Assembly (NCBI GenBank): GCA_020697295.1
Contig: JAJFBF010000043.1
Location: 1-64,000 of the forward strand
DNA from: Moraxellaceae bacterium
GTDB lineage: Bacteria; Pseudomonadota; Gammaproteobacteria; Pseudomonadales; Moraxellaceae
Reading direction: 5' to 3'
DNA length: 64,000 bases
Positions within the stretch are counted from its first letter, which is position 1. Each line of letters opens with the position of its first letter. The position numbers and the translations under genes are program-made. The notes beneath the pieces were generated by a model, which saw only the letters and a list, made by a program, of their open reading frames with translations, did no database searches and was not told where the DNA came from. Shown piece after piece: positions 8,110-19,600 of this stretch.

Positions 8110-8259
8110 TGTTCGTGGTGTTCCCCGATAATCGGCTATTTCCGCAGGTTTCTAGACGGCATTCACACTTGACTGAATTGTCAGGGCAATGAATGCGCAG
8201 GCAGTCACGTTATTCGTGGGCGGCGGTTTTTATCATTCCGTTGCGACAACTACGGATAT

Positions 8260-11200
8260 GTGAGTTACGTGCGAAGAATTATCAACACCCTGTTTCATCG
8301 CATGGATCATGCCCCGGCGAGAGCCGCCCTGGCGGTATTGGCGGCACTGTTGATGCTTGCCTCGGCCCCGACCCGGGCGGCCGAGAAGTTCTGCTCCGAG
8401 GCGCCCTATAACGGGGTGATCGACGGCAATGTGCTGGCCAATCCCCCCACCCAGATCTCCGTGGATACCAGCTGCACCTTCCGCAACTGGCCACAGTCTC
8501 GCCCGCTTACCACCACCATCAACTTCAATTTCCAGTCCGGCGACCCGCTGTCCCTGATCGTTTTTGACAACGTCTACTACACGGGCAACATGGCCTGCTC
8601 GAACACCGACGACAAGTTCAAGATCTGGTTCACCAACAGCGCCATCTTTGCCGGCAACAACTCCTGCCAGGACCTGTTCATCCCGGTGGAGAAGATTGAC
8701 AAGGCCTCGCCGGCGGCCACCGCCACCATCGGCATCCCCTTCACCTATACCCTGACCATCCCGGTGATGTTCGATCCCGCCACCGGCACCGTGACCCCGT
8801 TTCCCTCGGCCAACGACCTCGGCAACATCCATGTGAGCGACGACCTCACCGCCGCGGCCACCGGCGCGGAGATGACCCTGGTCGGCATCAATGCCTACTA
8901 CAAGGGCAGCGGCATTCCGATTCCCGTCACCAACCTCGGCGACAGCAAGCACCTGGATTTCACGCTCCCCGACATCGCCAAGGGCAGCCAGGTCGTGGTC
9001 GAGATCACCGTGGTGCTGGACAGCGTAGCGGCAAATGCCAACGGCACGGTGTTCACCAACGTGGCGAAGTGGGAGTTCTCCCGCGCGGTGGACGTCAACG
9101 AGGATGGCGTGATCTCGCCGGGCGAGTTCTTCAATCCGCTTCCCGGCGAGTGGGGCACGGCGCAGCCCATGACCGTTGCCGAGCCGGTGCTGGTGGTGGC
9201 CAAGTCCAGCACCACCACGGCGCTCAACCTGGCCGACGTCGCTACCTACTCTGTCAGCGCCCAGAACACCGGCGGCAGCGACGCCTGGAACGTGACCCTG
9301 CGCGATATCCTGCCGGACGGCATGTGCGTCATCAGTCCCCTGGGCTCGCTGGCGGTGCGCGTGGTGGCGGCCGACGGTGTCACCACGGTGCGCACGCTGG
9401 CAGCAGGCAGCGATTACAACGCGAGCTTCGCCGCGGCGCCCTCCTGCGAGCTGGCCGTCACGCTCACCGACGCCGGCGGCGCCATTGCCCCGACCCAGCG
9501 CCTGATGGTCACTTATGACAGCCAGCTCGATCCCGGTTTCACCAATGATGGTGCGCTGCTCACCAATGTCGCCGGCGCCACCGCCTGGTCCAATGGCCCG
9601 GCCACGCAGGCCTCGCGCCGCAGCTACAGCCGCACGCTGACCGACGGCACTCCCGCCGTGGTCGACCACCAGGACAACCAGACGGTGACCGCCGGCCTCT
9701 CCGGCTATTACTTCGAGAAGACTGTCGAGAACCTGGCGACCGGCGCCTTCCCGGCCACCACCGCCGCCCCCGGTGACCGCCTGCGCTACCATTTGCGCCT
9801 TTTCAACGTCGACCAGACCATCAACGCCATCACGGTCACGGACGTGCTGGACGTGGCCGGCAGCTTTACCGCCGCCTCCTTTGGCAACGTCACGGTGCCG
9901 GCGGGCGCGACCTGGAGCTTCAACGCCAGCACCGGCCAGTTCACCGTCAGCGGCAATGGCGCCCCGCTCAACCTGCCGGTGGGCGGCGAGATCGACATCG
10001 TCTACGAGATCACCCTGCGCAACACCCTGGTCAACGGCAATGTGGTCAGCAACCAGGGCAGCCTGGCCGCGGCCAGCGGCTTCGCGGCGGTTTCCGACGA
10101 TCCCTATGTCAATGGCGTCGCCAGCCCCACCGTGGCCGGCGACGAGGACCCGACCCGCGTCACCATCATCACCCCCGGCCCGCTGGCCAAGGCCAATCCG
10201 GCGCAGGCCAGCGTCGCCATCGGCGAACAGTTCCGCTACCGCATCACGGTGCCGGCCGCGCCGAGCGCGGAGCCGCTTTATGACGTGCGCATCCTCGACG
10301 ATCTCCTCGCCCCGGCGGCTGACCTGCGCTTCGTGGGCGCGAGTGTGGTGTCGGGCGGTAGCTGGACGCTGTCGAATACCGGGTCCGCCACCAGTCTCGT
10401 GATTCGCGACACTGTCACCGGCATTGATATTCCCGCTGGCGGCCAGGCCGTCATCGAGATCACGGTCGAGCTCTCCAATACCGCGACCAACCAGCGCGGC
10501 CTCGCCTTCAGCAACAGCGCCTCCTATACCTACAACCGCGTCAATGGCAGCGTCGCCTCGCAGAAGACGGGCGTGGGCGCCAGCACCGGCAACCTCACCA
10601 TCGTCGAGCCGGAGGTCGCGCTCACCAAGGCCGTGGCCTTCGTGTCGCCGGTCGGCAAGCCCGCCACGGATCCCGCCACCGTGGCCGATGTACTCGTCTA
10701 CACCGTCACTGCCAGCAACAGCGGCGACGCCACCGCCTTTGACATGAGCGTGGTGGACACACTGCCGGCCGGCATGACGCTGGTGCCGGGTTCCGCCACT
10801 GCCACCCTCAATGGCATCGCGGTTGCCGGCTTTGTCGCCACCCCCGCCGAGTTGCCGGATGGCTCCCTGGCCTGGGGCGCCGAGAACGGCGACGGCAGCC
10901 TGGATGTGCCGGCCGGACAATCGCTGGTCATGACCTATCGCGTCACCGTGGAGTCGGTGAGTGGCGCGCCTGCCAGCAACCGTGTCGTCGCTGACTGGAG
11001 CTCGCTGCAGGGCAGTGTCGGCGCCGAGCGCAGCGGCGTCGGCTGTCCGCTCATCACCCAGCCCGACGATTACTGCGCCGGGCCGGCACAGGCCAGTGTC
11101 GGCACCGTCGACAACACGGCGCTGCAGAAAGCGGTGCCGGCGGATTCCTGGGCGGAAGCCCCGGCCAGCATCACCGACCCGGCCGTGCGCGTCGGCGACA

Positions 11201-14200
11201 CCATCACCTACACCCTGACCCTGCGCCTGCAGGAATACACCACGCGCAATGTGGTGGTGCAGGACCTGCTGCCGGCCGGCCTCGCGCTGCAGAGTTTCAC
11301 CATTGCCCCGGCCGCGGGCTTTGCCTACACGCTGGCGGCACAACCTGCTGCCGGCGCCACGGGCACCCTGCGCTGGGAATTCGGCGACATCAGCAATGCC
11401 CCGAGCAATGACGGCACCCCGGTCGACAGCCTGGTGATCCAGTACGTGGCGCGCGTCCTGCCCGATGCCGCGCCGGTGGGCGTGGACTTGTCGCTTTCGC
11501 AGTTCCGCGACAACGTCGCGACTTTGTCTTATACCGGCGGCGATCCCGCGCTGTATCCGTCCCGGCTGCGCGCGAGCGAACGCGTGGAAGTGCGCCAGCC
11601 GCGCATGGGCGCCCTCACCAAGGTCGACCAGGGCAGCGGCCGCACCGGCAGCGGCACCGTGGCCAGTCCCTATCAGGTGCGCCTCGCCACGGACGTCATG
11701 CAGTTCCGCCTGCAATCCTGCAACGCCGGCCAGGCGCCGGCCTATGGCGTCGTGCTCAGCGATCTGCTGGCCGCGCAGTTCGACGAGACCGATCTGGCGG
11801 CCACGCCGCCAGTGGTGCGCATCGGCGCCACCACGCTGGCGGCCGGCACCGATTACAGCGTAAGCCTGCCGGCACGCGGCGGCGAGCTGCGCATCTCCCT
11901 CGGTGACAGCGCCCCGATCGCTCCCGGCGCCTGCGTCACCGTCGACTACGCCATCGGCTTTCACACCGACACCCCCGCATCGTCTACCTGGAGCAACCAG
12001 GCCCGCGTCGACGGCTATTTCTCGCTGCCGGCGGGGCAGGGCCGCACCTACGCCGCCGGCGCCGCCGCACAGGTGTGGATGACCAATCTTGCCGGTGCCG
12101 CGCAATTGCTGAAGACGCTGCAGTCCGCTTCCGAGGCCACCATCGGCGATGAGCTCACCTGGCAAATCCGCGTACCCGCCACGCCGATGAACATTGCCCT
12201 GAACAACGTGGTGGTCAGCGACACCCTGCATGCCGCCCTGGCCTACACCGGCGCCACCGCCACCCTGGGCGGCGCACCGCTGGTCCTGACCGACAGCAGC
12301 GTGGCCCCCGGCCAGGTCAGCCTTGGCATCGCCAGCATCCCGGCCGGGCAACAGGCCCTGATCACGCTGCGCGCGCGCGTCGCCAACAATGCCTCGGCCA
12401 GCGCTGGCACCAGCATCGCCAACACCGCCGCCTATACCTGGACCGGCATGCCGCCCGGCACCGTCACCGCTTCCACTGCCGCGCCGGTCACCCTGGTCGA
12501 GCCGCTGCTGAGCGTGGGCAAGGCCGCCTCCACGTCGCTGCCGACGGTGGGCAGCCTGTTCACCTACACGCTGACGCTGAACGCCGCGGGCGCCGGCGCC
12601 GGTGACAATTTTTCCGGTGCCTTTGACCTCACCCTGGAAGACAGCCTCGGCCTGGGCCTGCGCTACGAGCCGGGCACGGCCCGCCTCAACGGCGCGGTGC
12701 TGGCGGATCCGGCCACGATCGGTGATGGCAGCGGCAGCCCGCAGCAACTGAGCTGGAGCGCCGCAAATGGTGTTGACCTGGATCTCGCCGAAGGCGCCAC
12801 CGCCACCGTGACCTACCAGGTGCGCGTGCTGCCAGCCGTGGCCCCGGGCCAGTCGCTGGCCAACAGCGTGGTCGCGCGCTGGACCGGTCGCAACGGCAGC
12901 GATGCCAACGAGCGCATCGGCAGCGGTACGCCCGCCGAAAACGATTATTTCACCGTGCCGGTGGTGGTGACCGTAAGCACGCCGCTGGCCTTCACCTTTG
13001 CCAAGGCCGTCACCAATGTCAGCACCGGCCAGACGCCGGGTGACAACGCCAGCCCCGGCGATATCCTGCGCTACACGCTGGTCGTGACCAACGACAGTGT
13101 GGTGCCGGTGACCGGCCTGCAGCTGCTGGATGACCTGGATGCCGCCTTCCTGGCAGGCTCCCTGCAAATCGTCAGCGTCTCCGATGCCGGCGCCAACAGC
13201 GGCAACAGCAGCGCCAGCGGCGGCGTCAATGCCACCGGCCTCGTCGATATCCGCAATCTCTCGCTGGGCGCCGCCGGCGACGTTAGCGCCACCCGCACCG
13301 TCGTGATTGAAGCCCGCCTCAAGGCCGTGCTGCCGAGCGCCAGCACCGTGCTGAACCAGGGCCGCCTGCTGCAGGGCACGCAGCCGGTCGCCAGCAGCAA
13401 TACCGTGAGCACGCTCATCGCGTCCGCGCCGCAATGGATTGTGCAAAAGATTTCGCAGGACCTGACCGGCGATGCCAATGTGCTGCTGCCCGGCGACACG
13501 CTGCGCTACACGATCACCGTGCGCAATACTGGCAACGAGAACGCCACCGGCGTCACCCTGCGCGACCTGGTGCCGGGATTCACCAGCTACCGCCCCGGCA
13601 CCACCGCCCTGAACGGCGTCGGCGTGGCCGATCCCGCCGCCGGCGTTTCCGCGCTGCAGGGCGGCCTGCTGCTGCGCGCCGCCACCAGCACCGGCCCCGG
13701 CATGATGCCGGCCGATGCCGCGGCCGGCGCGGGCAGCCTCGCTACCGTGACCTTTGAAGTGACGGTCAATGCCGCCACCCTGGCCGGCACCCTCATCAGC
13801 AACCAGGGCGTGGTGACCGGCGCAGGGCAGGGCAGTGGCGCCTTCCCCGAGCAGCTCTCGGATGATCCGGCCACGACGGTGGCCAACGATCCTACCCGTG
13901 ACATCGTCGGCAGCCTGCCGCTGCTGGACGCGCAGAAAACGGTGACCCTGCTGGCGGACAACGGCCTCGTCGGAGAAGTCGATGGCGGCGACGTGCTGCG
14001 CTACACCCTCACCGTCAGCAACGCCAACGCCATTGCCGCGATCGGCGTGCAGCTGACCGATGCGGTGCCGGCCAATACGTCTTATGTGGCCGATTCCACC
14101 ACGCTGAACGGTGTCACTGTGGGCGCACCGGATGGCGGTTTGTCGCCGCTGGCCGCCGGCCTCGCTGTCAACTCCGCCGGCGCTGCCGCCGGCACCGTGG

Positions 14201-16644
14201 CCGGCAACGCCAGCGCGGTCGTCACCTTTGATGTGCAAGTGGATGCCGGCACTGCGGCCGGTACCGTGATCAGTAACCAGGGCCTGCTTGATAGCGTCGA
14301 GCTGCCGGTGGAGCCCACCGACGCCGACGGCATCGACAGCAACGGCGACCAGCCCACCGATGTCGTGGTCGGCACCGCCCAGCAACTCACCCTGGTCAAG
14401 GAAGTGAGCGTGGTCGGCGGTGGCATGGCGCTGCCGGGCGGTTTCCTCGATTACACCGTGCGTGTCACCAACAGTGGTGTCGTGCCGGTGACCGCGCTGC
14501 AGCTGCGCGACGATCTCGTCGCTCTTGCCGGCCAGGCCAGCTATGTGGCCGGCTCCGCGCGCCTGAATGGCGCCACTGCCGGCGTCACCGTCGTCGGCGA
14601 CGTGATCAGCGCCGACCATGGCGCCAGCTACGGCGCGCTCGCCGTCGGCGCCGCCACCACCCTGCGTTTTCGTGTGCAGATTGCCGCGGGCGTGACCGCC
14701 GGCACCACCTTGACCAATACCGGCGAGGCGACCTGGAGTCCGTCCGCCTTCAGCACCAGTGCCAGCGTGAGCATCGCCATCGGCGGCATTCCCGGCACCG
14801 TCACCCTGAACGGGCAGGCCTGGCACGACGCCGACTTTGATGACGTCGCCGGCACTGGCGAGGCCAATCTCGCCGACTGGAGCGTGGACCTTTACCGCGG
14901 CGGCAGCCTGCTCGGCAGCACTCGCACCGATGCCGGCGGCCTCTACCGTTTCAGCGGCCTGGCCCCGGCCACTGTCGCCGCCGACCAGTACGAACTGCGT
15001 TTCCGCGCCCCCGGCGCCACTGCCAGCACTGCGCTGCTGGGTCTCGCCAGCTCCGCTTTCAGCAACGGCCTGCAGCGCATCAGCGCCATCAGCGCCAGTG
15101 GCGGCAGCAGCGTGCAGGGCCTGAACCTGCCGATCGATCCGAATGGCGTCGTCTACGATGCATTGCTGCGCCAGCCGGTGCCCGGCGCCACCCTGGTGCT
15201 GGTCGCTGCCGCCAGCGGCAACCCAGTCGCGGCCAGCTGCTTCGATGATCCTGTGCAGCAAGGCCAGGTCACCACGCTTACCGGCTTCTACAAGTTCGAC
15301 CTCAACTTCAGCGACGCTTCCTGCCCCGCGGGCGGCGCCTACCTGATCCGCGCAACGCCGCCGGCCCGTGGCTATGCGGCCGGCGAATCGCAGCTGCTGC
15401 CGCCGGCGAGCAGCCTCGTCACCGCACCGCTGGACGTGCCGTCCTGCCCCGGCAGCGCCGATGACGCGGTGCCCGCCACCGCCGGCGCCTGCGAGGCTCA
15501 GGCTGCGGCACTGGCGCCCGCGCCCGGCATCGCCGGAGGCGCCGGTACCCGTTACTTCCTGCATGTGACACTGGCCAACGGCGTGCTGCCCGGCGACAGC
15601 CAGATTTTCAACAATCACATCCCGCTGGACCCGGTCCTCGACAACACGGTGGCCATCAGCAAGACCTCGGCGCTGGTCAATGTCAGCCGTGGCCAGCTCG
15701 TGCCCTACGTGATCCGCGTGCGCAATTCGCTGCCGGTGGCACTGACCGATATCCGCCTCATTGACCGTTTCCCGGCCGGCTTCAAGTACGTCGCCGGCTC
15801 CGCTGCGCTCGATGGCATCAAGGTCGAGCCGGTCACCATCGGCCTCGAGCTCGGCTGGCCGGGCCTGGTCCTGCCCGCCAACGGCGAGCGCGTGCTCAAG
15901 TTGCTGATGGTGGTGGGCGCCGGCGTGGGCGAGGGCGATTACGTCAACCGCGCCCGCGTGTTCAATGCCGTCACCGGAGGCGCCGCCTCCGGCGAAGCCC
16001 GTGCCACCGTGCGCGTGGTCCCGGACCCGACCTTTGATTGCACCGACGTGATCGGCAAGGTCTTCGACGACGCCAACCTCAACGGCCTGCAGGACGGCAC
16101 TGAAGCCGGCTTGCCGGGCGTCCGCCTCGCCACCGCGCGCGGCCTGCTGGTGACCAGTGACGCCCACGGCCGCTTCCACCTCACCTGCGCTGTCGCTCCG
16201 GACGAGAACCGCGGCAGCAATTTCATCCTCAAGCTCGATGACCGCACCCTGCCGAGCGGCTACCGCGTGACCACGGCCAACCCCGAGGTCCTGCGCGCCA
16301 CCCGCGGCAAGATGCTCAAGTTCAGCTTCGGCGCGGCGCTGCACAAGGTGGTGCGCCTCGATCTCGCCAACGGCGTGTTCGAGGCCGGCACGACCACGCT
16401 GCGCCCGCAGTGGGCCACGCGCCTGCCGCTGCTGGTCAGCACGCTGCAGCGCGCCCCCGCCGTGCTGCGCCTGGCCTACCTGGCCGAGGCCGAGGATGAA
16501 GCCCTGGTGCAGCGCCGCGTAAAAGCCATCCGCCAGCTGTTGGCGGCCGAGTGGGCCCGCGCCGGCCAACCCTACGAGCTTGCCATCGAGACCGAGGTCT
16601 TCTGGCGCACAGGCGCGCCGCCGGCGCGGAGGATCGCGAAATGA
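8260..16644 (+). CDS. giant secreted DUF11-repeat surface protein
   Basis: 2794 aa from a GTG at 8260; an ATG at 8302 is an equally reasonable start. A signal peptide ends near SAPTRAAEKF. About 13 DUF11 repeats follow, each opening with a K-rich strand and a G(D/E)xxxY(T/R)(L/I)(T/R)V motif (starts near residues 309, 485, 641, 786, 954, 1116, 1281, 1416, 1578, 1726, 1888, 2043, 2464). SdrD_B-like domains lie at about 2182-2250 and 2593-2660 (VFDDANLNGLQDGTE), with a carboxypeptidase-regulatory-like segment between them. DUF11 repeats are Ig-like folds of surface adhesins and stalks. There is no sortase signal, as expected in a Gram-negative. The end overlaps the OmpA-barrel gene as ATGA, so the two products are likely made and placed together at the outer membrane. 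Ser/Leu codons are strongly GC-biased like the rest of the core genome. Confidence 0.9.
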   Translation: MSYVRRIINTLFHRMDHAPARAALAVLAALLMLASAPTRAAEKFCSEAPYNGVIDGNVLANPPTQISVDTSCTFRNWPQSRPLTTTINFNFQSGDPLSLIVFDNVYYTGNMACSNTDDKFKIWFTNSAIFAGNNSCQDLFIPVEKIDKASPAATATIGIPFTYTLTIPVMFDPATGTVTPFPSANDLGNIHVSDDLTAAATGAEMTLVGINAYYKGSGIPIPVTNLGDSKHLDFTLPDIAKGSQVVVEITVVLDSVAANANGTVFTNVAKWEFSRAVDVNEDGVISPGEFFNPLPGEWGTAQPMTVAEPVLVVAKSSTTTALNLADVATYSVSAQNTGGSDAWNVTLRDILPDGMCVISPLGSLAVRVVAADGVTTVRTLAAGSDYNASFAAAPSCELAVTLTDAGGAIAPTQRLMVTYDSQLDPGFTNDGALLTNVAGATAWSNGPATQASRRSYSRTLTDGTPAVVDHQDNQTVTAGLSGYYFEKTVENLATGAFPATTAAPGDRLRYHLRLFNVDQTINAITVTDVLDVAGSFTAASFGNVTVPAGATWSFNASTGQFTVSGNGAPLNLPVGGEIDIVYEITLRNTLVNGNVVSNQGSLAAASGFAAVSDDPYVNGVASPTVAGDEDPTRVTIITPGPLAKANPAQASVAIGEQFRYRITVPAAPSAEPLYDVRILDDLLAPAADLRFVGASVVSGGSWTLSNTGSATSLVIRDTVTGIDIPAGGQAVIEITVELSNTATNQRGLAFSNSASYTYNRVNGSVASQKTGVGASTGNLTIVEPEVALTKAVAFVSPVGKPATDPATVADVLVYTVTASNSGDATAFDMSVVDTLPAGMTLVPGSATATLNGIAVAGFVATPAELPDGSLAWGAENGDGSLDVPAGQSLVMTYRVTVESVSGAPASNRVVADWSSLQGSVGAERSGVGCPLITQPDDYCAGPAQASVGTVDNTALQKAVPADSWAEAPASITDPAVRVGDTITYTLTLRLQEYTTRNVVVQDLLPAGLALQSFTIAPAAGFAYTLAAQPAAGATGTLRWEFGDISNAPSNDGTPVDSLVIQYVARVLPDAAPVGVDLSLSQFRDNVATLSYTGGDPALYPSRLRASERVEVRQPRMGALTKVDQGSGRTGSGTVASPYQVRLATDVMQFRLQSCNAGQAPAYGVVLSDLLAAQFDETDLAATPPVVRIGATTLAAGTDYSVSLPARGGELRISLGDSAPIAPGACVTVDYAIGFHTDTPASSTWSNQARVDGYFSLPAGQGRTYAAGAAAQVWMTNLAGAAQLLKTLQSASEATIGDELTWQIRVPATPMNIALNNVVVSDTLHAALAYTGATATLGGAPLVLTDSSVAPGQVSLGIASIPAGQQALITLRARVANNASASAGTSIANTAAYTWTGMPPGTVTASTAAPVTLVEPLLSVGKAASTSLPTVGSLFTYTLTLNAAGAGAGDNFSGAFDLTLEDSLGLGLRYEPGTARLNGAVLADPATIGDGSGSPQQLSWSAANGVDLDLAEGATATVTYQVRVLPAVAPGQSLANSVVARWTGRNGSDANERIGSGTPAENDYFTVPVVVTVSTPLAFTFAKAVTNVSTGQTPGDNASPGDILRYTLVVTNDSVVPVTGLQLLDDLDAAFLAGSLQIVSVSDAGANSGNSSASGGVNATGLVDIRNLSLGAAGDVSATRTVVIEARLKAVLPSASTVLNQGRLLQGTQPVASSNTVSTLIASAPQWIVQKISQDLTGDANVLLPGDTLRYTITVRNTGNENATGVTLRDLVPGFTSYRPGTTALNGVGVADPAAGVSALQGGLLLRAATSTGPGMMPADAAAGAGSLATVTFEVTVNAATLAGTLISNQGVVTGAGQGSGAFPEQLSDDPATTVANDPTRDIVGSLPLLDAQKTVTLLADNGLVGEVDGGDVLRYTLTVSNANAIAAIGVQLTDAVPANTSYVADSTTLNGVTVGAPDGGLSPLAAGLAVNSAGAAAGTVAGNASAVVTFDVQVDAGTAAGTVISNQGLLDSVELPVEPTDADGIDSNGDQPTDVVVGTAQQLTLVKEVSVVGGGMALPGGFLDYTVRVTNSGVVPVTALQLRDDLVALAGQASYVAGSARLNGATAGVTVVGDVISADHGASYGALAVGAATTLRFRVQIAAGVTAGTTLTNTGEATWSPSAFSTSASVSIAIGGIPGTVTLNGQAWHDADFDDVAGTGEANLADWSVDLYRGGSLLGSTRTDAGGLYRFSGLAPATVAADQYELRFRAPGATASTALLGLASSAFSNGLQRISAISASGGSSVQGLNLPIDPNGVVYDALLRQPVPGATLVLVAAASGNPVAASCFDDPVQQGQVTTLTGFYKFDLNFSDASCPAGGAYLIRATPPARGYAAGESQLLPPASSLVTAPLDVPSCPGSADDAVPATAGACEAQAAALAPAPGIAGGAGTRYFLHVTLANGVLPGDSQIFNNHIPLDPVLDNTVAISKTSALVNVSRGQLVPYVIRVRNSLPVALTDIRLIDRFPAGFKYVAGSAALDGIKVEPVTIGLELGWPGLVLPANGERVLKLLMVVGAGVGEGDYVNRARVFNAVTGGAASGEARATVRVVPDPTFDCTDVIGKVFDDANLNGLQDGTEAGLPGVRLATARGLLVTSDAHGRFHLTCAVAPDENRGSNFILKLDDRTLPSGYRVTTANPEVLRATRGKMLKFSFGAALHKVVRLDLANGVFEAGTTTLRPQWATRLPLLVSTLQRAPAVLRLAYLAEAEDEALVQRRVKAIRQLLAAEWARAGQPYELAIETEVFWRTGAPPARRIAK

Positions 16645-19600
16645 GTCGCTCTCTCCTGCGCCGCCCTGCGATTCGTCCCGACTCCCGGCGCGCCGATGCG
16701 CTCGCCTTCCCTGCTGTGCCCCTGCGGCCCCTGGTCCTCATGCTGAAATCCCTAGCCTTCGCCGCGGCGGCCGGCCTTGTCGCCACCCCGGGCTGGGCTG
16801 CGACTGACATCGCCACACCGACCACCAATAGCGCCACCGGAAGTGGAGGCTCCGAGCTCTCCCCCCGCATCCGCGACATCAGCCCCCTCGGCAAAGCCGT
16901 CGAACGCGAGCTGCCGCTCTACACCGATCCCCTGCGCTGGATGCAGGACGAGGCCCTCTATCGCCAGAACCGCGGCGACCGCGTCGAGACGCAGCAGGTG
17001 CAGGAAGACGTCATCACCACCGTCAAGCTGCCCAACGTGGTGCCGCCCATCCAGTACGGCTCCGGCGACGCCACCATCCCGCCGGGCTATGTGCAGATGA
17101 TTCGCGACGTGCTCGCGCGCATGAAGGATCGTCGCAACGTGCGCCTGCACTTTGTCGGCCATTCCGACAACACCCGCCTGCGCCCGGCGCTCGCTGCCCG
17201 CTACGGCGACAACGTCGGCCTCTCGCGCGAGCGCGCCGGCAGCGCCGCCGAGCTTTTCCAGAAGGCCTTGAAGCTGCCGGCGGAATCCATCTCCTATGAC
17301 GGCGTCGGCGAGCGCCAGCCGCGAGCCAGCAACGCTACCGACGCCGGCAAGGCGCGCAATCGCCGCGTCGAAGTGCAGGTCTGGTACGACGAGGTCGGCG
17401 AGAAGACCGTGGAAAAGCAGGTCGTCGTCACCGAAAAGCTCAACCGCATCAAGGTCTGCCGCGTCGAGACCGTCTGCCAGCTTAGCTACAAGGAAGGCCA
17501 TTCCCGCCGCACCCGCGTCAGGAACCTGGTGCCACCGCTGCACTTTGCCGGCGATGGCGCCGCGCTGCCCGAGGACTTCCGCGCCCAGGTGCTGCAGGCG
17601 CTGGAAAACCTCTCCGGCAAGCAGAACGTGGTGGTGAAGCTGGTCGGCCACACCGATGCGCAGGCGCTGGACGAGCGCGACGCCCGCATCTACGGTGACC
17701 AGCTCGGCCTCAGCAAGGCGCGGGCCCGCCGCGTCGCCCTGGCCCTGCAGGACGCACTCAAGCTGCCCTCGGCCATGGTCGACAGCGACGGCCGCGGCGC
17801 CGCCAGCCCGGTGGCCGGCAACGACGCCGAAGCCGGCCGCGCGCTGAACCGCCGCATTGAAGTGGAATTCTGGTACGACGACGTCCTCAAGGAACTTCCT
17901 GACACGCCCCAGCTCTGTCCCTCGGAGGCCGCCCCCGAACTCGTCACCCGCGTGCACGAATCCCCCACCGGCCCGCTGGCCCCGCTGCCGGTGCTCGAGG
18001 GCCAGCCGCAGGTTACGGACGCCGATATCGAACGCCTGCGCGTCGTACTTGCGGAAGTGCAGGGCAAGGCCCATGTCCGCCTGCGCTTCCGTGGCTATAT
18101 CGCCACCGAGCGCCTGGACCGCCGTACCGCCATGGTCTACGGCGATGACGTCGGTCTCGCCACCGCCCGTGCCCGCCGCGCCATGGAGCTGGTGCGCCCG
18201 CGCCTGGGTCTTGCCGCCAGCGAGGTGGAAGTGGAGGGCCGCGGCTATGTGCAAAGTGATGACGTGGTCAACGCCGGCTTCCAGGCCGCGGCGGAGTCAC
18301 GCGTGGAAGTGCAGGTGGTCTACGATGAGCCCGCCGTGCGCGACGACCTCGAGTCCCTCGCCATCCAGCCGCTGACCCGCGAAGAGACGCCGGCCAATCC
18401 CTACGATCTCAACCTGATGCGCATCACCGTCGACGGCCGCCCGATCGACGATCCGGACAAGGCCAACGCCGACGTGCAGCGCTGCACCGACGTCGCCCTC
18501 GCGAAAGCCGACGTGCAGTTCCGCTACGACAACCTGCTGCTGAAACCGCGCCTCAACATCACCGCCTGGCCGGCCAGCGTGGGCCGCACCGACGATGCCG
18601 CCACCGACGGCCCCGATAACCGCCTGCAGTTCCGCCTCTACAGCAATTACCCGGCCTTTATCGAGCGCGCCGAAGTACGCGTCTTCGACGCCGGCCAGTC
18701 CCTGCGCGGCACACCGCTGGCAGTGCTGCCGGTCACCGGTGACCGCGCCGAATGGCAGGTTGACCTGCCCACGCCCGCCGCCACCGGCCGCGAGCTGGTC
18801 TACGTGGTTCGCGCCTACGGCAAGGACGATCGCTATGACGAGACCGCGCCGCAATCGCTGTGGCTGGTCGATCGCCTCGATGCCGGCACGCTTGCGGCCG
18901 ACGCGGAAAAAGAACTGCTGGTGGGTCACGGCGAAAACCGTCTCGCGCGCCAGGACATCAAACTCGCCGGCGGCACCATTTCCGTCCTGGGCAGCGGCAT
19001 TCCCGCCGGCCGCCATGTCTTTGTCGTCGGCCGCGCCGTACCGGTGGCCGCGTCCGGCGCCTTTGCCGTGGAAGAGATCCTGCCGTCCGGCCTGCACACC
19101 GTCGAAGTCGCGGTGCTGGACGATGCCGGCAACGGCGAGCTCTTCCTGCGCGACCTGGAACTGGAAAAGAGCGACTGGTTCTACGTCGGCATCGCCGACC
19201 TCACCGCTTCCACGGCGGACACCACCGGCCCCGCCGAGCTCGTCACCAACGACAGCGCCCACTACGACAACGACCTCGCCGTCGACGGCCGCCTGGCCTT
19301 CTTCACGCAAGGCAAGTTCGGCCAGGGCTGGAACCTGACCGCAAGCGCCGACACCCTGGAAGGCCCGGTGGAAGACCTGTTCAGCAACTTCCTGCAGAAG
19401 TCGCCGGACGCCATGTTCCGCCGCATCGATCCCGACTACGCCTATCCCACCTTCGGCGACGACAGCACCGTGGAAGAGGCCGCGCCCACCCTCGGCAAGT
19501 TCTACGTCAAGCTGCAAAACGGCGACGATTTCGGCCTCTGGGGCAATCTGCGCCTCGCCTACACCGACACCACGCTGACCCAGGTGGATCGCAACCTCTA

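Larger units (their letters stand above)
7794..8259 (+). other. intergenic region between operon A and the DUF11 gene
   Basis: 466 bases without a supportable gene. It holds the TCGTC repeat tract (7908-7943), an inverted GCATTC pair (8095-8109) and a second GCATTC/GAATGC pair near 8159 and 8189. A hydrophobic ORF at 7812-8105 runs through the repeat but has no ribosome site and no recognisable product. The promoter of the DUF11-OmpA gene pair should lie here; TTGACT at about 8169 is a possible -35 but no convincing -10 at normal spacing is visible. Confidence 0.6.

Noticed and set aside
8233..16569. 2778-codon open frame antisense to the DUF11 gene
   Set aside because: It is codon-aligned with the sense gene. 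Stops in that frame need TTA, CTA or TCA sense codons, which this GC-rich gene avoids. The translation is Gly/Ala/His-rich with no domain.
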